A stretch of DNA of 64,000 bases from Nannochloropsis oceanica (taxonomy: Eukaryota; Sar; Eustigmatophyceae; Eustigmatales; Monodopsidaceae): positions 372,001 through 436,000 of the forward strand of contig CP038106.1 in the NCBI GenBank assembly GCA_004519485.1, written 5' to 3'. Below, in pieces: positions 1-9,640 of this stretch. Positions within the stretch are counted from its first letter, which is position 1. Every line of letters starts with the position of its first letter. Position numbers and translations under genes: made by a program. A model generated the notes under the pieces. The model had not been told where the DNA came from, did no database searches, and was given only the letters and a program-made list of their open reading frames with translations.

Positions 1-15
1 GCCGACCTACAAGCA

Positions 16-420
16 ATGCCTCCCACCGAGCTCGCTCAACTCCAATTGGCCCTCCAGCGTAAGCTTGCCTTTCAACTGTCCGCACAGCAGGAGCAGTACG
101 ACCATAAGCAAAGTGTCGCCATCGCTGCCACAAGCAGCAGCACAACAATCAACCCTGCCCCGCCCGCGGCGGGATCCACAATCGCATCACCAGCTGCTGC
201 AGCAAGTGGTGGAGGAGGAGAAGGATGGCTACACTCGCCACTTGCCCTCGATGGTCAAGCAGCAGTAGCAGCATGCACGGCGGGAGGAAGCAGCAGTGGC
301 AGCTGTAGCAGCAACGATGATTTAGCGTCACCGCCTCCGTCGATGGATATATTCGAAGCGGTCAAGTTGGGATTGATGAGCATTGTAAAGCGAGAGGTGC
401 AAAGCCAAGAGGCAAAATTC

Positions 421-452
<32 letters not shown>

Positions 453-2214
453 GCAGCAAGAGCAGCCGCCACCGAGTAGTAATGGCTGTAGTAATTTGCG
501 TACGTTCTTATCGCAGCGGGATGAGGACGGACACACGCTCATGCATTGGGCTGCCAAGCGAGGTGATTTGGATTTGGTTCGTTTCCTGACTGAGAAGGGT
601 GCGCCACTGTTCGAGGCGAGCGCCGATAGCGTGGGGATGGAGCCTATCCATTGGGCAGTGACAGGGGGGCATCTGCCTGTGTTGCATTATTTGGTTAGTA
701 AGGGTGCGGACCTTAATGCAAGGGATAAGCAACTATGCACTCCCTTGTTGATTGCCGCGCAGTATGGCCAGACGGAGCTGGTGGCATATTTGGTAAAGAA
801 TGGGGCTGATACGACGTTGTTGGACACAAATAACGATTCGGTAGGTAAAGGAGAGGGAGGGAGTAATGAAGGGGTGGGGTAGAAAGGCACATTTCACACG
901 TCTTCTTCCATGGCTCGGGGCAATAAAATGCCTTACTCCCTCTCCTTCACCCTCTCTTTTTCTTCAAAACAGAGCATGCACTGGGCCGCGTACAAAGGCG
1001 AGCTTTCCATCGTGCAGCTCCTCGATCACCTCGGGTTGCCCACGGACGACGTGGATGGGTATGGGCAGAGCCCCCTCCATCTCGCTGCCTTGCGGGGTAA
1101 TTTACCTGTGGTTGAATACCTATTGCTAGACGCTGATTCGCAGACGGAACGAAAAGATAAAAACGGGAGTAGTCCCTATGATCTCGCAGTAAAAAAAGGA
1201 CAGAGAAGCGTGGCGGCGTTCTTGCACAGTCGGGCTCAAGAGAAGTTTGCATGGAGGCAGTTGTTTTCGCTTCAACATTGGAGAGTTTGGTTGGTGCAGG
1301 GAGGAGGGAATGCCGAGAGGTCAAGCTGGCCGTTCTTTCTGGTGGTCGGGAGTAATGTGTGGGTGCATTTGATGTATCCTCTACGGTTTTTTACGGACAG
1401 GGGGTTGGGGGCACTGGTGGGCTATACGAGGTTGAACGCTTGGTGTGTCGCACTTCAGTTGAGTATGTGGGTGTTCTTTTTGTTGGCGTGGAAGTCGGAT
1501 CCAGGCTGGATCGAGGGAGGAAGGGAGGGGAAGAGGCGGGAGTATGATGAGGCGCTGGAGACGTTTTCGAAGGAGGGGATGGAAAGGTTGTTGCAGGAGG
1601 CGGCTGAGAAGTCGAATTTTCAGCAGCAGCAACAGCAGCAGCAGCATACGTGTTTGCCGCCAACGGGAAATCACAAAGTGCCATTGCCGAATTTATGCCA
1701 TTCGTGCCATGTCGTAAAACCGGTGAGATCAAAGCACTGTAGAGTGTGCCGGAGGTGCGTGCAGGTGTTCGACCACCACTGTCCATTCATCGGGAACTGT
1801 GTTGGGGTAGGCAATTATCGATGGTTTTTCCTCTATGTTGTTAATGTATTTTTAGGTGCATTGCTATTCATCACCACCTCGGTCATTTTTTTGAAGCACG
1901 CTGGGTTCGACTTGCTGGTGCTCGGGACTTTGTTGTACGTTCTGTCGTTTGCCGTGATGATAGGGGCGTTGGCCGTGTACCACGTGCAGTTGATTGCATT
2001 GAACTTGACCACGAATGAGCATCAGAACTATTGGAGGTACGATTATTTCAAGGATAATTTGACAGGGAGGAATCGTAATCCATTTGATAAGGGTGTGTGG
2101 CAGAACTTCTTGGCAAGGGTGGTGTATGGGGAGACGTACGAGGGCGGGGTGGGTGGAGATGCGGGGGGGAGACGGGAAAGGGAGGAGGGGGAGAGATTGT
2201 TGACGATAGTGTGA
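16..2214 (+). CDS. Ankyrin-repeat DHHC protein S-acyltransferase (HIP14/Akr1 type)
   Basis: Predicted palmitoyltransferase that transfers fatty acyl groups to cysteines of membrane proteins, probably at the Golgi or endosomes. Two exons fit: 16-840 and 973-2214, with donor GTAGGT, acceptor AACAG and phase 0, giving 688 residues. About five ankyrin repeats (MHWAAKRG, IHWAVTGG, MHWAAYKG, PLHLAALRG) fill residues 170-360. Transmembrane helices follow, then a Cys-rich domain with the catalytic DHHC at about 542-545 (FDHHCPFIGNCVG) and a TTNE motif matching the family TTxE. Two poly-Gln runs lie at nt 422-450 and 1621-1647. The frame is open to the left window edge, so ATG 16 may be internal. The enzyme family is certain; the substrate is not visible. 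Confidence 0.9.
422..450 (+). repeat. CAG repeat coding poly-Gln
   Basis: Nearly pure CAG triplets inside the first exon of the ankyrin DHHC gene encode a Gln run in the linker before the ankyrin repeats. Similar CAG/AGC runs recur in many genes of this window, read as Gln, Ser or Ala depending on frame. Confidence 0.9.
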
Positions 2215-2389
2215 GCTTAGAAATGTAGGTTTGGAGCGACAGATAGGAGGGAGAGGAGGAATAGGGACGGAGAAGGCGCCATAAGAATCAGCGGAGAGAG
2301 TCGACAACAAATATTTTATAATTGAAGTCGAGAAAGCACACGTAACCACGTCTCATTCAATTTCTCCCGTCAGGTTGAATTTCATGTAT

Positions 2390-2851
2390 TCATTCATCAT
2401 CGTAGCTCCGATGTCTATCATATTTGCATCCTGGTGCCTTTTCGTCTTCTTCACCACAACACCAGTACATCTTCTGGGTGCCAAATCGGTCGGCGTTGTC
2501 GCTCCAGTCAGCCTTGCGTTTCGTGTCCCCAGAATAGTGCTTGGGGTGATACCTACAAGCGCGATCGTGATTCATTATCGGGTTAAAGTAGGTCTTACAA
2601 TTTTTGCACAACTTTTCCGTGTTGACGGGTGTGGGGGAGGATGAGGCGGTGGCGATGCTGCTTGAGAGAGCCCACGACGAAGAGGCGGCGGAGAAGGAAG
2701 ACCAGGCCCTGGGCAGGCGGAAGTTCGAGCTACTTGGGGTAAGGACTGGCCCCAACGGGATCTGCAAAGCATTGAAGGGCTGTACTAAGAGGACACTGAG
2801 GAGGAGGTGAAGGAGGGGGACAACTTCGAGTCGTTTGGATTGCTGTGGCAT
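2390..2851 (-). CDS. Small secretory- or plastid-targeted CHORD-like zinc protein
   Basis: Single-exon gene of 153 residues, unrecognised at family level. I chose ATG 2851 because it puts a hydrophobic signal-like segment (VVPLLHLLLSVLLVQPFNAL) at residues 10-30. The C-terminal 75 residues are Cys/His rich: CKNCKTYFNP, then CRYHPKHYSG, then YWCCGEED and GCKYDRH. This order of C-x2-C, CxYHP, WCC and GC..H resembles a CHORD zinc module or the related short YHP/WCC proteins of algae and plants, so zinc binding is inferred. The segment after the signal begins with an FNA-type junction, compatible with import into a complex plastid. It converges with the upstream palmitoyltransferase gene, about 175 bp apart. 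Confidence 0.6.
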   Translation of the reverse strand: MPQQSKRLEVVPLLHLLLSVLLVQPFNALQIPLGPVLTPSSSNFRLPRAWSSFSAASSSWALSSSIATASSSPTPVNTEKLCKNCKTYFNPIMNHDRACRYHPKHYSGDTKRKADWSDNADRFGTQKMYWCCGEEDEKAPGCKYDRHRSYDDE

Positions 2852-2889
2852 CGTGATGTGATGATAAAATAGTGCGAGACAGAGGAGGT

Positions 2890-3321
2890 TCACTCGCCCA
2901 CGGAGAGCTGGAGGCTGTAGCTCACCTCGCTGCTGTCTGCAGACGCTGTTTCTGTGTGATGTGGATGTAGCAGGCAATGAGGCTGAGGAAACGTACAAAA
3001 TGCTGTGCGTACAGTTAGCTTTGACTTGGATTTGGGGAAAGACATGTGGGCAATTCGTTGTAGTGGTCGCCAATTGGGTCGTCGTTCGTGAGAAAAGTTC
3101 ACATGGAACAGCAGTGATACTTCACAGGGCACGCCGACAACCGTCTGGATGAGACAAATATGCGTTGCGTTAGCTACGGATACATATTCTTTGTTGTTTC
3201 TTTCCCATTTTATTTTCATATTCGAACCATCTATTCCCTGTACTTTTCCGACATCCCGTTGTCCATTGATCACAGTATCTCGCGTATTAAAATCACAAAG
3301 ACTTTTCCTGTCCTCTACTGC
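2890..3321 (-). other. Cryptic reading frame; possible alternative last exon of the PAPS transporter
   Basis: An open frame starts right after the PAPS transporter stop, on the same strand. Its first 60 codons look protein-like (INGQRDVGKVQGIDGSNMK, then KIKWERNNKEYVSVANAT) and resemble small SH3/tudor-like barrels. The second half does not look coding. It has no ATG of its own. A donor GTACGT at 3410 and an acceptor ATGTAG ending at 3322 would join it in phase 0 to the transporter, using an 89-nt intron, and would replace the transporter's basic tail. This is a speculative exon. The default reading of the transporter to its own stop is preferred. Confidence 0.25.
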
Positions 3322-3338
3322 CTACATGTTCCTCCACT

Positions 3339-4589
3339 TCACGACCCCCCACTTCCCGCTGCACTACCTTTCCGCGGCTTCCCCCGCTGAATGTTTCGAT
3401 GAATACGTACACCGATGGTGGTGAAGCAAATCATCGCCCCCACAAAACTCGGCCAGGCCATGGGGTGCGCAAAAATGAGGCAGGACAAGATCATACTCAG
3501 CATCTGCCGAATCGTCATCATGATGGTGAATATAATCGCCCCAAACTGTTTGATCGTGTAGAAAATAAACAATTGACCCGTGGCCGATGAAAGGGAGAGG
3601 AGGAAAACATGTTGCGCCGCGTCGGGATGTCGAAGAATGAAGGCCCACGACGTCCCCCCCTGGCCGGTCTGCAGCAAAGAGGCACCAGTAAAAACAATTG
3701 AGCACAAATTGATACCCAGCATCATCTGGAACTGCGAGACATGGAACTTCTTGAACACCTTATCCTGCCATTGACTCGTGAAGGAGTCACATGTCAAGTA
3801 TAGGGCCAAAAGGAAGTACCCTAGGATTGAATCGGATCCTCCCTCGTGCCCTGCCTTCGGAGCTTTCTCATTCAGAGAAAAAATTGTCACTCCCAACGTG
3901 ATAAACGCCGCCTCCGCGTACTCCCTCCACGGGTACGACTTCCGGTGCAATAGCCTCCCCACCAGCATGACCGGAATAATCTTACTCGATTTGGACAGCA
4001 CTTGCGTGGGAAAGGATATGTACTTCAACGCTTCATACTGAGCCCAACTGCTCAAAATGTTACTCAGCGACGCGGGGGCATACTGTAACAACGGCGCCTT
4101 CAACCCCCGTGAGGCGCACGATCCACTCACCGACGCGGATGATGCCCCTGTCCCTTCCTCTTGACCGAACCAGGGCCAGTAGACAATGGCGGCGGCCAGG
4201 AATAGGGCGAGGAACCTGTTGCCGAACACCAAAAAGGCGGACGAAGGGAAGAATTCCGCGTCGTCCCCCTCGCCATATGCCTTAGTGACGATTCGTTCTT
4301 GCACCAGTCCCCAAGTTATGTACGAGGCTTGGAGCCCCACAAAACAGGCAACCATACGGATGGCCTTGCCCCTCATGCTGTCCTCCGTGCCGGTGCTACT
4401 GCTGCTCCCCCCCAACACCATCCCTGCCTTGCCATGACTCTTGGATGTGTCTCCGCTATGTGCGCCACTTCCCGTCGCTGGGGGCGGTGTCAAGGAAGCT
4501 AGAAGCCTTTCTTTCTCAAAATCCCGTTCCAAGCCACCCGCGCTGCCCGTCTCCATGTCCCCATGGGTCATTTCCACGTTGGACGACAT
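3339..4589 (-). CDS. PAPS transporter of the SLC35B family (Golgi)
   Basis: Ten-helix nucleotide-sugar-type carrier that would import 3'-phosphoadenosine-5'-phosphosulfate into the Golgi lumen for sulfation of glycans and proteins. The 416-residue protein matches PAPST1 (SLC35B2) landmarks: YITWGLVQERIVTKAYG, FLVFGNRFLALFLA, SLSNILSSWAQYEALKY, FPTQVLSKSSKIIPVML and TLGVTIFSL. Start ATG 4589 is the first Met; about 35 upstream codons lie in frame but lack ATG. The N-terminal 80 residues are a polar cytosolic extension. The tail RIHRNIQRGKPRKG is short and basic, as expected. It is divergent from the DUF4336 gene. The family is very likely; a UDP-sugar substrate cannot be excluded from sequence alone. 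Confidence 0.87.
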   Translation of the reverse strand: MSSNVEMTHGDMETGSAGGLERDFEKERLLASLTPPPATGSGAHSGDTSKSHGKAGMVLGGSSSSTGTEDSMRGKAIRMVACFVGLQASYITWGLVQERIVTKAYGEGDDAEFFPSSAFLVFGNRFLALFLAAAIVYWPWFGQEEGTGASSASVSGSCASRGLKAPLLQYAPASLSNILSSWAQYEALKYISFPTQVLSKSSKIIPVMLVGRLLHRKSYPWREYAEAAFITLGVTIFSLNEKAPKAGHEGGSDSILGYFLLALYLTCDSFTSQWQDKVFKKFHVSQFQMMLGINLCSIVFTGASLLQTGQGGTSWAFILRHPDAAQHVFLLSLSSATGQLFIFYTIKQFGAIIFTIMMTIRQMLSMILSCLIFAHPMAWPSFVGAMICFTTIGVRIHRNIQRGKPRKGSAAGSGGS

Positions 4590-5425
4590 GTCACCCCTTG
4601 AAGTCGTCGAGGGAGAGGAAACGAAACTAAAGGAAGAGAACCAGTCACCGCGCGAGCCACCACCTTGGCCACGCACAGTGCGGCGAGGGCTCACCGTTGT
4701 GGAAATCGTCCTTCCTGTGTGGTGCGCAATGTGGTGTTGTGGTGTGGGTGCGGTACATGAGGGAGAGGACCATAAAATTCAAATTTGATTAAGCAAATTG
4801 CTTGCGGTCTGACCTTGCGGCCCGAAGCTTCGTGGCCCCAGAGTCCATTTATGAGTATGAAATTATGACGAGAGAGTGCAAACACGCATGCGCGTAGCAT
4901 GCACGGGGGTGTGAAACATCTGTGTGGATCCACACGTGGATGGACGCCTCATGTAGACCCATGCGCACGTGCACTCCAGGTGGACGTGGCACATCATGAT
5001 GCCCCGCCCCGGGGAGGGCTCATTCGGTTGGTTGGTTTTGTTTTTTTTTTGGGGTTCGACAGTAGTTCTTTTGAGTTGCGTTCCTACATCTCTCTAGAAC
5101 TATCGCATGCAACCTGACGTCTTCGAGGACTTGCATACGAGGGGGAGCCTCCCAACAAAAAATTGTTGTCATCCCTTATTTCTCGTCCGAGTTTTTCTAG
5201 CGACTTTGACAGGTTTTTTGACCCGGGGTTCGACAGTAGGACCTAGGGCCACGGTCCTCACATGGACGAGCTTGAGTCAAGAAGAAGAAGGACAAGAGCC
5301 AGTACTCATGTCGAGTCTGTAGGGTCTCTGCTGTTGGAATGCTCTTCCACCAACATTTCCCGACTTATCAGCACCGTTCCCTCTCCCAACCCACAACCCC
5401 CACAGCCTCGCGCACAAGACGAAGA
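4590..5425. other. Divergent intergenic region with a 15-bp direct repeat
   Basis: Shared upstream region of the PAPS transporter and the DUF4336 gene. No convincing gene is present. The 15-mer GGGGTTCGACAGTAG occurs at 5051-5065 and again at 5225-5239, both after T-rich stretches. A T tract lies at 5040-5050. The repeat may be a regulatory element or an old duplication. It is not a tRNA B box in a foldable context. Confidence 0.5.
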
Positions 5426-6511
5426 ATGACAGCGTGTACAAGAAGACTCTTGCAACCCCAAGCAGTATCTCTTTTCCTCCTCTGTCTCGCCACTCTTTCT
5501 TACCTGCAAACAATTCACGGCTTCTCCGCCCGAGTTCACCAGCAAGTTATGTCCTCCTCCAACCGACTCAAGGCTGCCGGGGGCGCTCCCTCCTCCAGCT
5601 CTAGCCCTACCCCATCATCCCGCCTCCTTTCCTCCTCTTTACCATCATCGATCTCGCAAAAGAAAGCCTCACCAGTAACCTCTCGCCCTCCCTCCACGCC
5701 CACCAAGAAGCTCCGTCCCCCCGTCCCCCTCCCCGAGCAAGACCAAATCTACGCCCGCTCTCTCCTTCCGCCAAAACATAAACCCACCACCCTTATCATC
5801 TCTGATGAAAAACGAGGCCTATGGGTCTTCGAGCAGCCCTTTGTATTGGGTGTGGTGGATGTTAAAAACCGGATGAGTGTGTTGCGTCTCTCCAATGGGG
5901 GTTTCGCGATTTATTCCCCCTTGGCCGCCACGCCTGAATGCATCGCAATGCTCCAAAATCTGATTAAAGACGAGAAACTATCGTTAAAATCAGCGTGGTT
6001 CTTGGTGCCGAGCTCATTTCCTGAGCATCATGAGAGTCTGATCACCTGGAGGGAGGTCTTTCCGGAAGCACGTGTGGTATCAGTTCACCCGAGAATTAAT
6101 GTGATTGCCGAGCATCTGTTTGAGGGGTCGGGGGCGGGAGGTGCGGGGGAGCAGTTACCGGTGGAGCTGCGGGAGGATTTAGGTGTGGGGGTCTTGCAGA
6201 CTCTATTGTTGAGGGAATTGATTGTGTGTCACAAGCCGAGTCGGACGTTGCTTGTTTCGGATAGTGGCTTTTATATCAATGAGGAATATTCAACTAGTCT
6301 GACAAAGGGGATGACCAAGTTACAGGGAATTTATGATAGGTTTGTGACCCCTCCCTTTTTCCGGCTGGGCACGGATAGGAAGGAGGGACGGGCATTGTAT
6401 GGGAAGATTAAGGAGTGGGAATTTGATAAGATCGTGACATGTCATGCGGAGCTTGTGCCGGAAGGGGAGGGGAAGGAGGCGTTCGTGGAGGGGTACAAGC
6501 ATCTAGCGTAA
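5426..6511 (+). CDS. DUF4336 family protein with plastid-type bipartite leader
   Basis: 361-residue protein of the uncharacterised DUF4336 family, found in cyanobacteria, algae and plants. Family landmarks are LWVFEQPFVLG, RMSVLRLSNGGFAIYSPLAATPEC, a middle EHHESLITW and FPEARVVSVHPR. Related proteins keep a beta-lactamase-like fold, so a metal-dependent hydrolase-like shape is inferred, but catalysis is unproven. ATG 5426 is preferred over ATG 5339 because it leaves a short basic start followed by a hydrophobic core (VSLFLLCLATLSYLQTIHG). Next comes a Phe-led junction (GFSARV) and a Ser/Pro-rich basic stretch, the pattern of complex-plastid import in heterokont algae. The gene is single-exon, and the final codons and stop are clear. 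Confidence 0.75.
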   Translation: MTACTRRLLQPQAVSLFLLCLATLSYLQTIHGFSARVHQQVMSSSNRLKAAGGAPSSSSSPTPSSRLLSSSLPSSISQKKASPVTSRPPSTPTKKLRPPVPLPEQDQIYARSLLPPKHKPTTLIISDEKRGLWVFEQPFVLGVVDVKNRMSVLRLSNGGFAIYSPLAATPECIAMLQNLIKDEKLSLKSAWFLVPSSFPEHHESLITWREVFPEARVVSVHPRINVIAEHLFEGSGAGGAGEQLPVELREDLGVGVLQTLLLRELIVCHKPSRTLLVSDSGFYINEEYSTSLTKGMTKLQGIYDRFVTPPFFRLGTDRKEGRALYGKIKEWEFDKIVTCHAELVPEGEGKEAFVEGYKHLA

Positions 6512-7323
6512 GAAGGGATAAGGATGGGAGAAAAGGAAGGCAAATGTAGCATGGAGAATGCTGACTTAAATTGGTGACAGAAAGAAAAGATTGTATTTTA
6601 GATGACCGGTAGGCTGCGCCGTCTGAAACTGGCGCGAAAAAGAAAGAAAGTGAGGCGTGAGCGAGGCCGGTGCACAACAAGAACGGCATTTACTCTTGAT
6701 CTTTTATAACCCCTGCCGCCCGCCGCAACTGAATCAGCTTGAATATTGGAGAGAAAAATGGAGGGAAAACGCAAGCCTCATACTCCGCATTCACAAGTTA
6801 GTCATTTGTCTCCCTGTGCCTCGTTCCTTTGCTTTATCAGCTTTCTTTTTCTGGCTGGCCGCTGGATTGTGTTTCAGCGCCTCCCTTGCCATGCATATCG
6901 CTCACATACACATGGTTCCACTTTCGTTTTACTCACACATACACACACGACCAGGAATCTATATCCTCAGGGCTATAGGTCATCGCTCAACCCTTACCGG
7001 CATGCGCTTCTGTCCCGCTTCCTGCCTTGAGCCCGCGCAAGCAGCCATGTGATGGCCGAAGCTCTTTCTTTTCCTTTTATTGTGTCTTAGAGGTGGTAAT
7101 GGCGGTGGTGGTGGTTGTGCTGCTGTTGTTGCTGCTGTTGTCGCTGCTGCTTCCGCTATGACAGCTTTTGCATTTTTTCCACCTTCTTCCACTCCCCCTT
7201 TCTCCCCCTCTCAATTTCTTTGTGTCTTCTTATCAATATGCACACCAAACGTCTCCGTCTACTCTCAGCTTACGCTCTTCTCATTGATCTGCTATACATC
7301 CACCCACCCTCCCTCCCTCCCCT
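6512..7323. other. Intergenic, low-complexity
   Basis: Tail-to-tail spacer between the DUF4336 gene and the ubiquitin-like gene. It holds pyrimidine-rich and CA-rich stretches and a GCTGTTGTTGCT-type repeat at about 7118-7165. No gene is seen. Confidence 0.6.
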
Positions 7324-8802
7324 TCATGGTCCCAACCCATTCGCCCTCCTCACAAGCGTGTAAAACTGACTGGCCCTGAAAAAACACACACCCCACACCA
7401 ACGAATATAAGAAGCAACTTAGGCTCACCATATAGATCAACTCCCCCCTATCCATCTGCTGGTACTCCACATCCCCTCCTCCATCACTGTCTCCCCCTCC
7501 TGCGTCCGTCCCATTCGAGGGGGAGTCCGGCGGAGTCGAAGAAGGCGTCGGGCCAACGTCCACGTCGTAGCCACTGGTGACACTATTAATGGCCCATATG
7601 ATCCTTGTCGCCATCCAGGCTGTTCCTACGACCAGGAGACCGTAGAGGTAGATCTTGCTTGATTGCAGCTGGAGGGTGTTGGCGCTGTAGAGAGAAGAAG
7701 GGGAAATAGAGGAGTACATTACTTTGAGTGAGTCAAATCACACTTTCTTGGTTCCATTTCTCCCTCCCTCCCTCCCTTACTTCCTCACTCCCTTCCTTCC
7801 TTCCTCCCTTCTCACCTCCTTATCCCAACCAAGCCCACATAAAGCCCCAAGATGTTCATCATCACTTGCAAAACGAACACCGCGCCTATTTCTTCCGCTC
7901 CTTTCTCTTCCGACACCCCATCATTATCATCATCCCCTCCAGGAATGGGCGGCACCTCCCCTCCCCTTCCCTCCGTTCCTCCTCCCATACTCCAGCTTGC
8001 CACCAGCTGCAACGACAGCAACAACAATTGCATCGCACATATCGCCACTAGGCACGACGAGAACAATTTCACTGAATGTGTGCTTCGAAGGAGTTCTGGA
8101 TCACCAAAACTACTTGGCAGCCCAAATGGATTTAAGTGGGTACCAGGCCCAATCGCCACGCCTCCCTCTCCCCCATTAGCGCCAGGAGCGCCTGGACCCA
8201 CGATGCTGGCGATGCTACCGGGAGCCCCGGGAGGGGGAGGGGGTGGACGGGCGAAGAGATGGATGACACATCCGGGTTGAATGTTACAGGATTGGAGGGT
8301 TTGTTGGTCTTGAAGCATGCGACCGGCAAAGATGAGGCGTTGCTGAGGGGGCGGGACGCCGGCGACGGTTTGGACCTTGAGTTTCAAGGCGCCGATGGTG
8401 GAGGCGGGGCTGTCGCCATCGAGGGAGTGTTCGTGGCCTTGGGTGTCCAGGATTCGGATCGGATATTGGAATAGATCGGGGTTGACGGAAGCGGCAGGAG
8501 CACCGGGGGGAGGAGAAGAAGAGGACGTAGTCGACGAGGCGGCAATGGGAGAGGGGGCGACTGTGGCGGTGGGAATGGCCGGGGAGTTGATGACTGTGGG
8601 GTGTGTCAGAGACATGAGAGGAGTTGAGTGCGCAGTTTAACAGTGAGGCACGCATATCTTTTTCTTTTTCCTCCTTCTCCTCCTCCTTATCATTCTTGGG
8701 ACCTTTCTCTTTACCTTGTGACCCTCCTTCAGCACCTGCGGGGGCCTCTACATCGACATAGTGCTCCTCGGACAGGGCGCTATAACCTTGGCGCGACGAC
8801 AT
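7324..8802 (-). CDS. Membrane-anchored ubiquitin-like protein (TMUB/HERP-like)
   Basis: Three exons fit in phase: 8802-8715, 8593-7816 and 7684-7324 (donors GGTAAAG and GGTGAG; acceptors CCACAG and CTACAG), giving 408 residues. Residues about 75-150 form a ubiquitin-like domain (YPIRILDTQG, TIGALKLKVQ, PPPQQRLIFAGRML, HLFARP). A Pro/Gly linker and three or four transmembrane helices follow (KLFSSCLVAICAMQ, SKIYLYGLLVVGTAWM, SLVWGVCFF). Proteins of this build, such as TMUB, HERPUD and plant membrane Ubl proteins, act with ER-associated degradation ligases; that role is an inference here. The acidic N-terminus begins MSSRQGYSALSEEH. The Ubl is not processed, as no terminal Gly-Gly is exposed. 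Confidence 0.77.
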
Positions 8803-9640
8803 GATCGCCCCTCTCACTACTTATCGTATAGAAATGCTAGTGGTGCTGACAACGTTTTTTGTTCTCGTTGACACTGCAGAGCCGTCGTGAACCTCGTCCC
8901 CAGAGGCGCCGTGCGATGGGCGGAAACGGTGTCGTGGGCTACCAGCAGGAGGGCGTCCCCTTGCGCTTGCGGACGCTGCTGTCTGTGGGGGCAGGGGATA
9001 TAAAGTATGAAAAGGATGTCAACATAAGATGTGTAGAAGCTACCATGCAATAGGCGACCCAAGATGCTATGATAATGGAAGGCATTTTGAAGACGCTCCT
9101 CCTTGCCTGCCTGTCTGTGCACTGCACTGCAACTGAAAATATTTTTATGGCGACGCAATTGCCTGCCTTGCTCTAGCTATCCCACATCCACTTGCACAAC
9201 CATGACACGTGGACAGGAAGCACGAGCACGAGCTGCAGCACCATGTTGTCGCCTTCCATGTGCGACTGGGCTTCCTTTTTTAAAAACGGGGCCTAAACAC
9301 TCCCCGCGGCCACTTTTATCTCCCCATGATGCATCATCGTCTCACATCTGCCGAGGCGAGATAAAGCCGCATGGCCGAGCTCCCTGTGTTTTGACCCACA
9401 CACCCTTTTACAAGCATACATTGCCAGCTCGGCTCCATCTTCACTTTTGTCCCTGCATCGGGACACACACATTTCCCCCTCCACATAACTACACAGCATC
9501 GTTGTCTTCACCTCCTCGTTGTAGCCTCCCCTGCCTATGTCGGTACCCGCGGCCGACCCAGGGCTTAATTTCCACCCGCTTGGAATATTGTAGTCCGTTC
9601 GCCCCCCTGGTCGCAAAATCACTCTCTCTCCTACGGTATC
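8803..9640. other. Divergent intergenic region
   Basis: Upstream region shared by the ubiquitin-like gene and Raptor. It is CA/CT-rich near Raptor (9390-9530), consistent with a 5' leader. I see no gene and cannot place a core promoter. Confidence 0.5.

Noticed and set aside
4590-4694. Longer N-terminus for the PAPS transporter starting at 4694
   Set aside because: The codon there is GTG; the first ATG in frame is 4589, and the added residues are not family-like.
5051-5239. tRNA-like B box (GGTTCGA)
   Set aside because: The motif occurs twice but without a matching A box, acceptor stem or cloverleaf around it.
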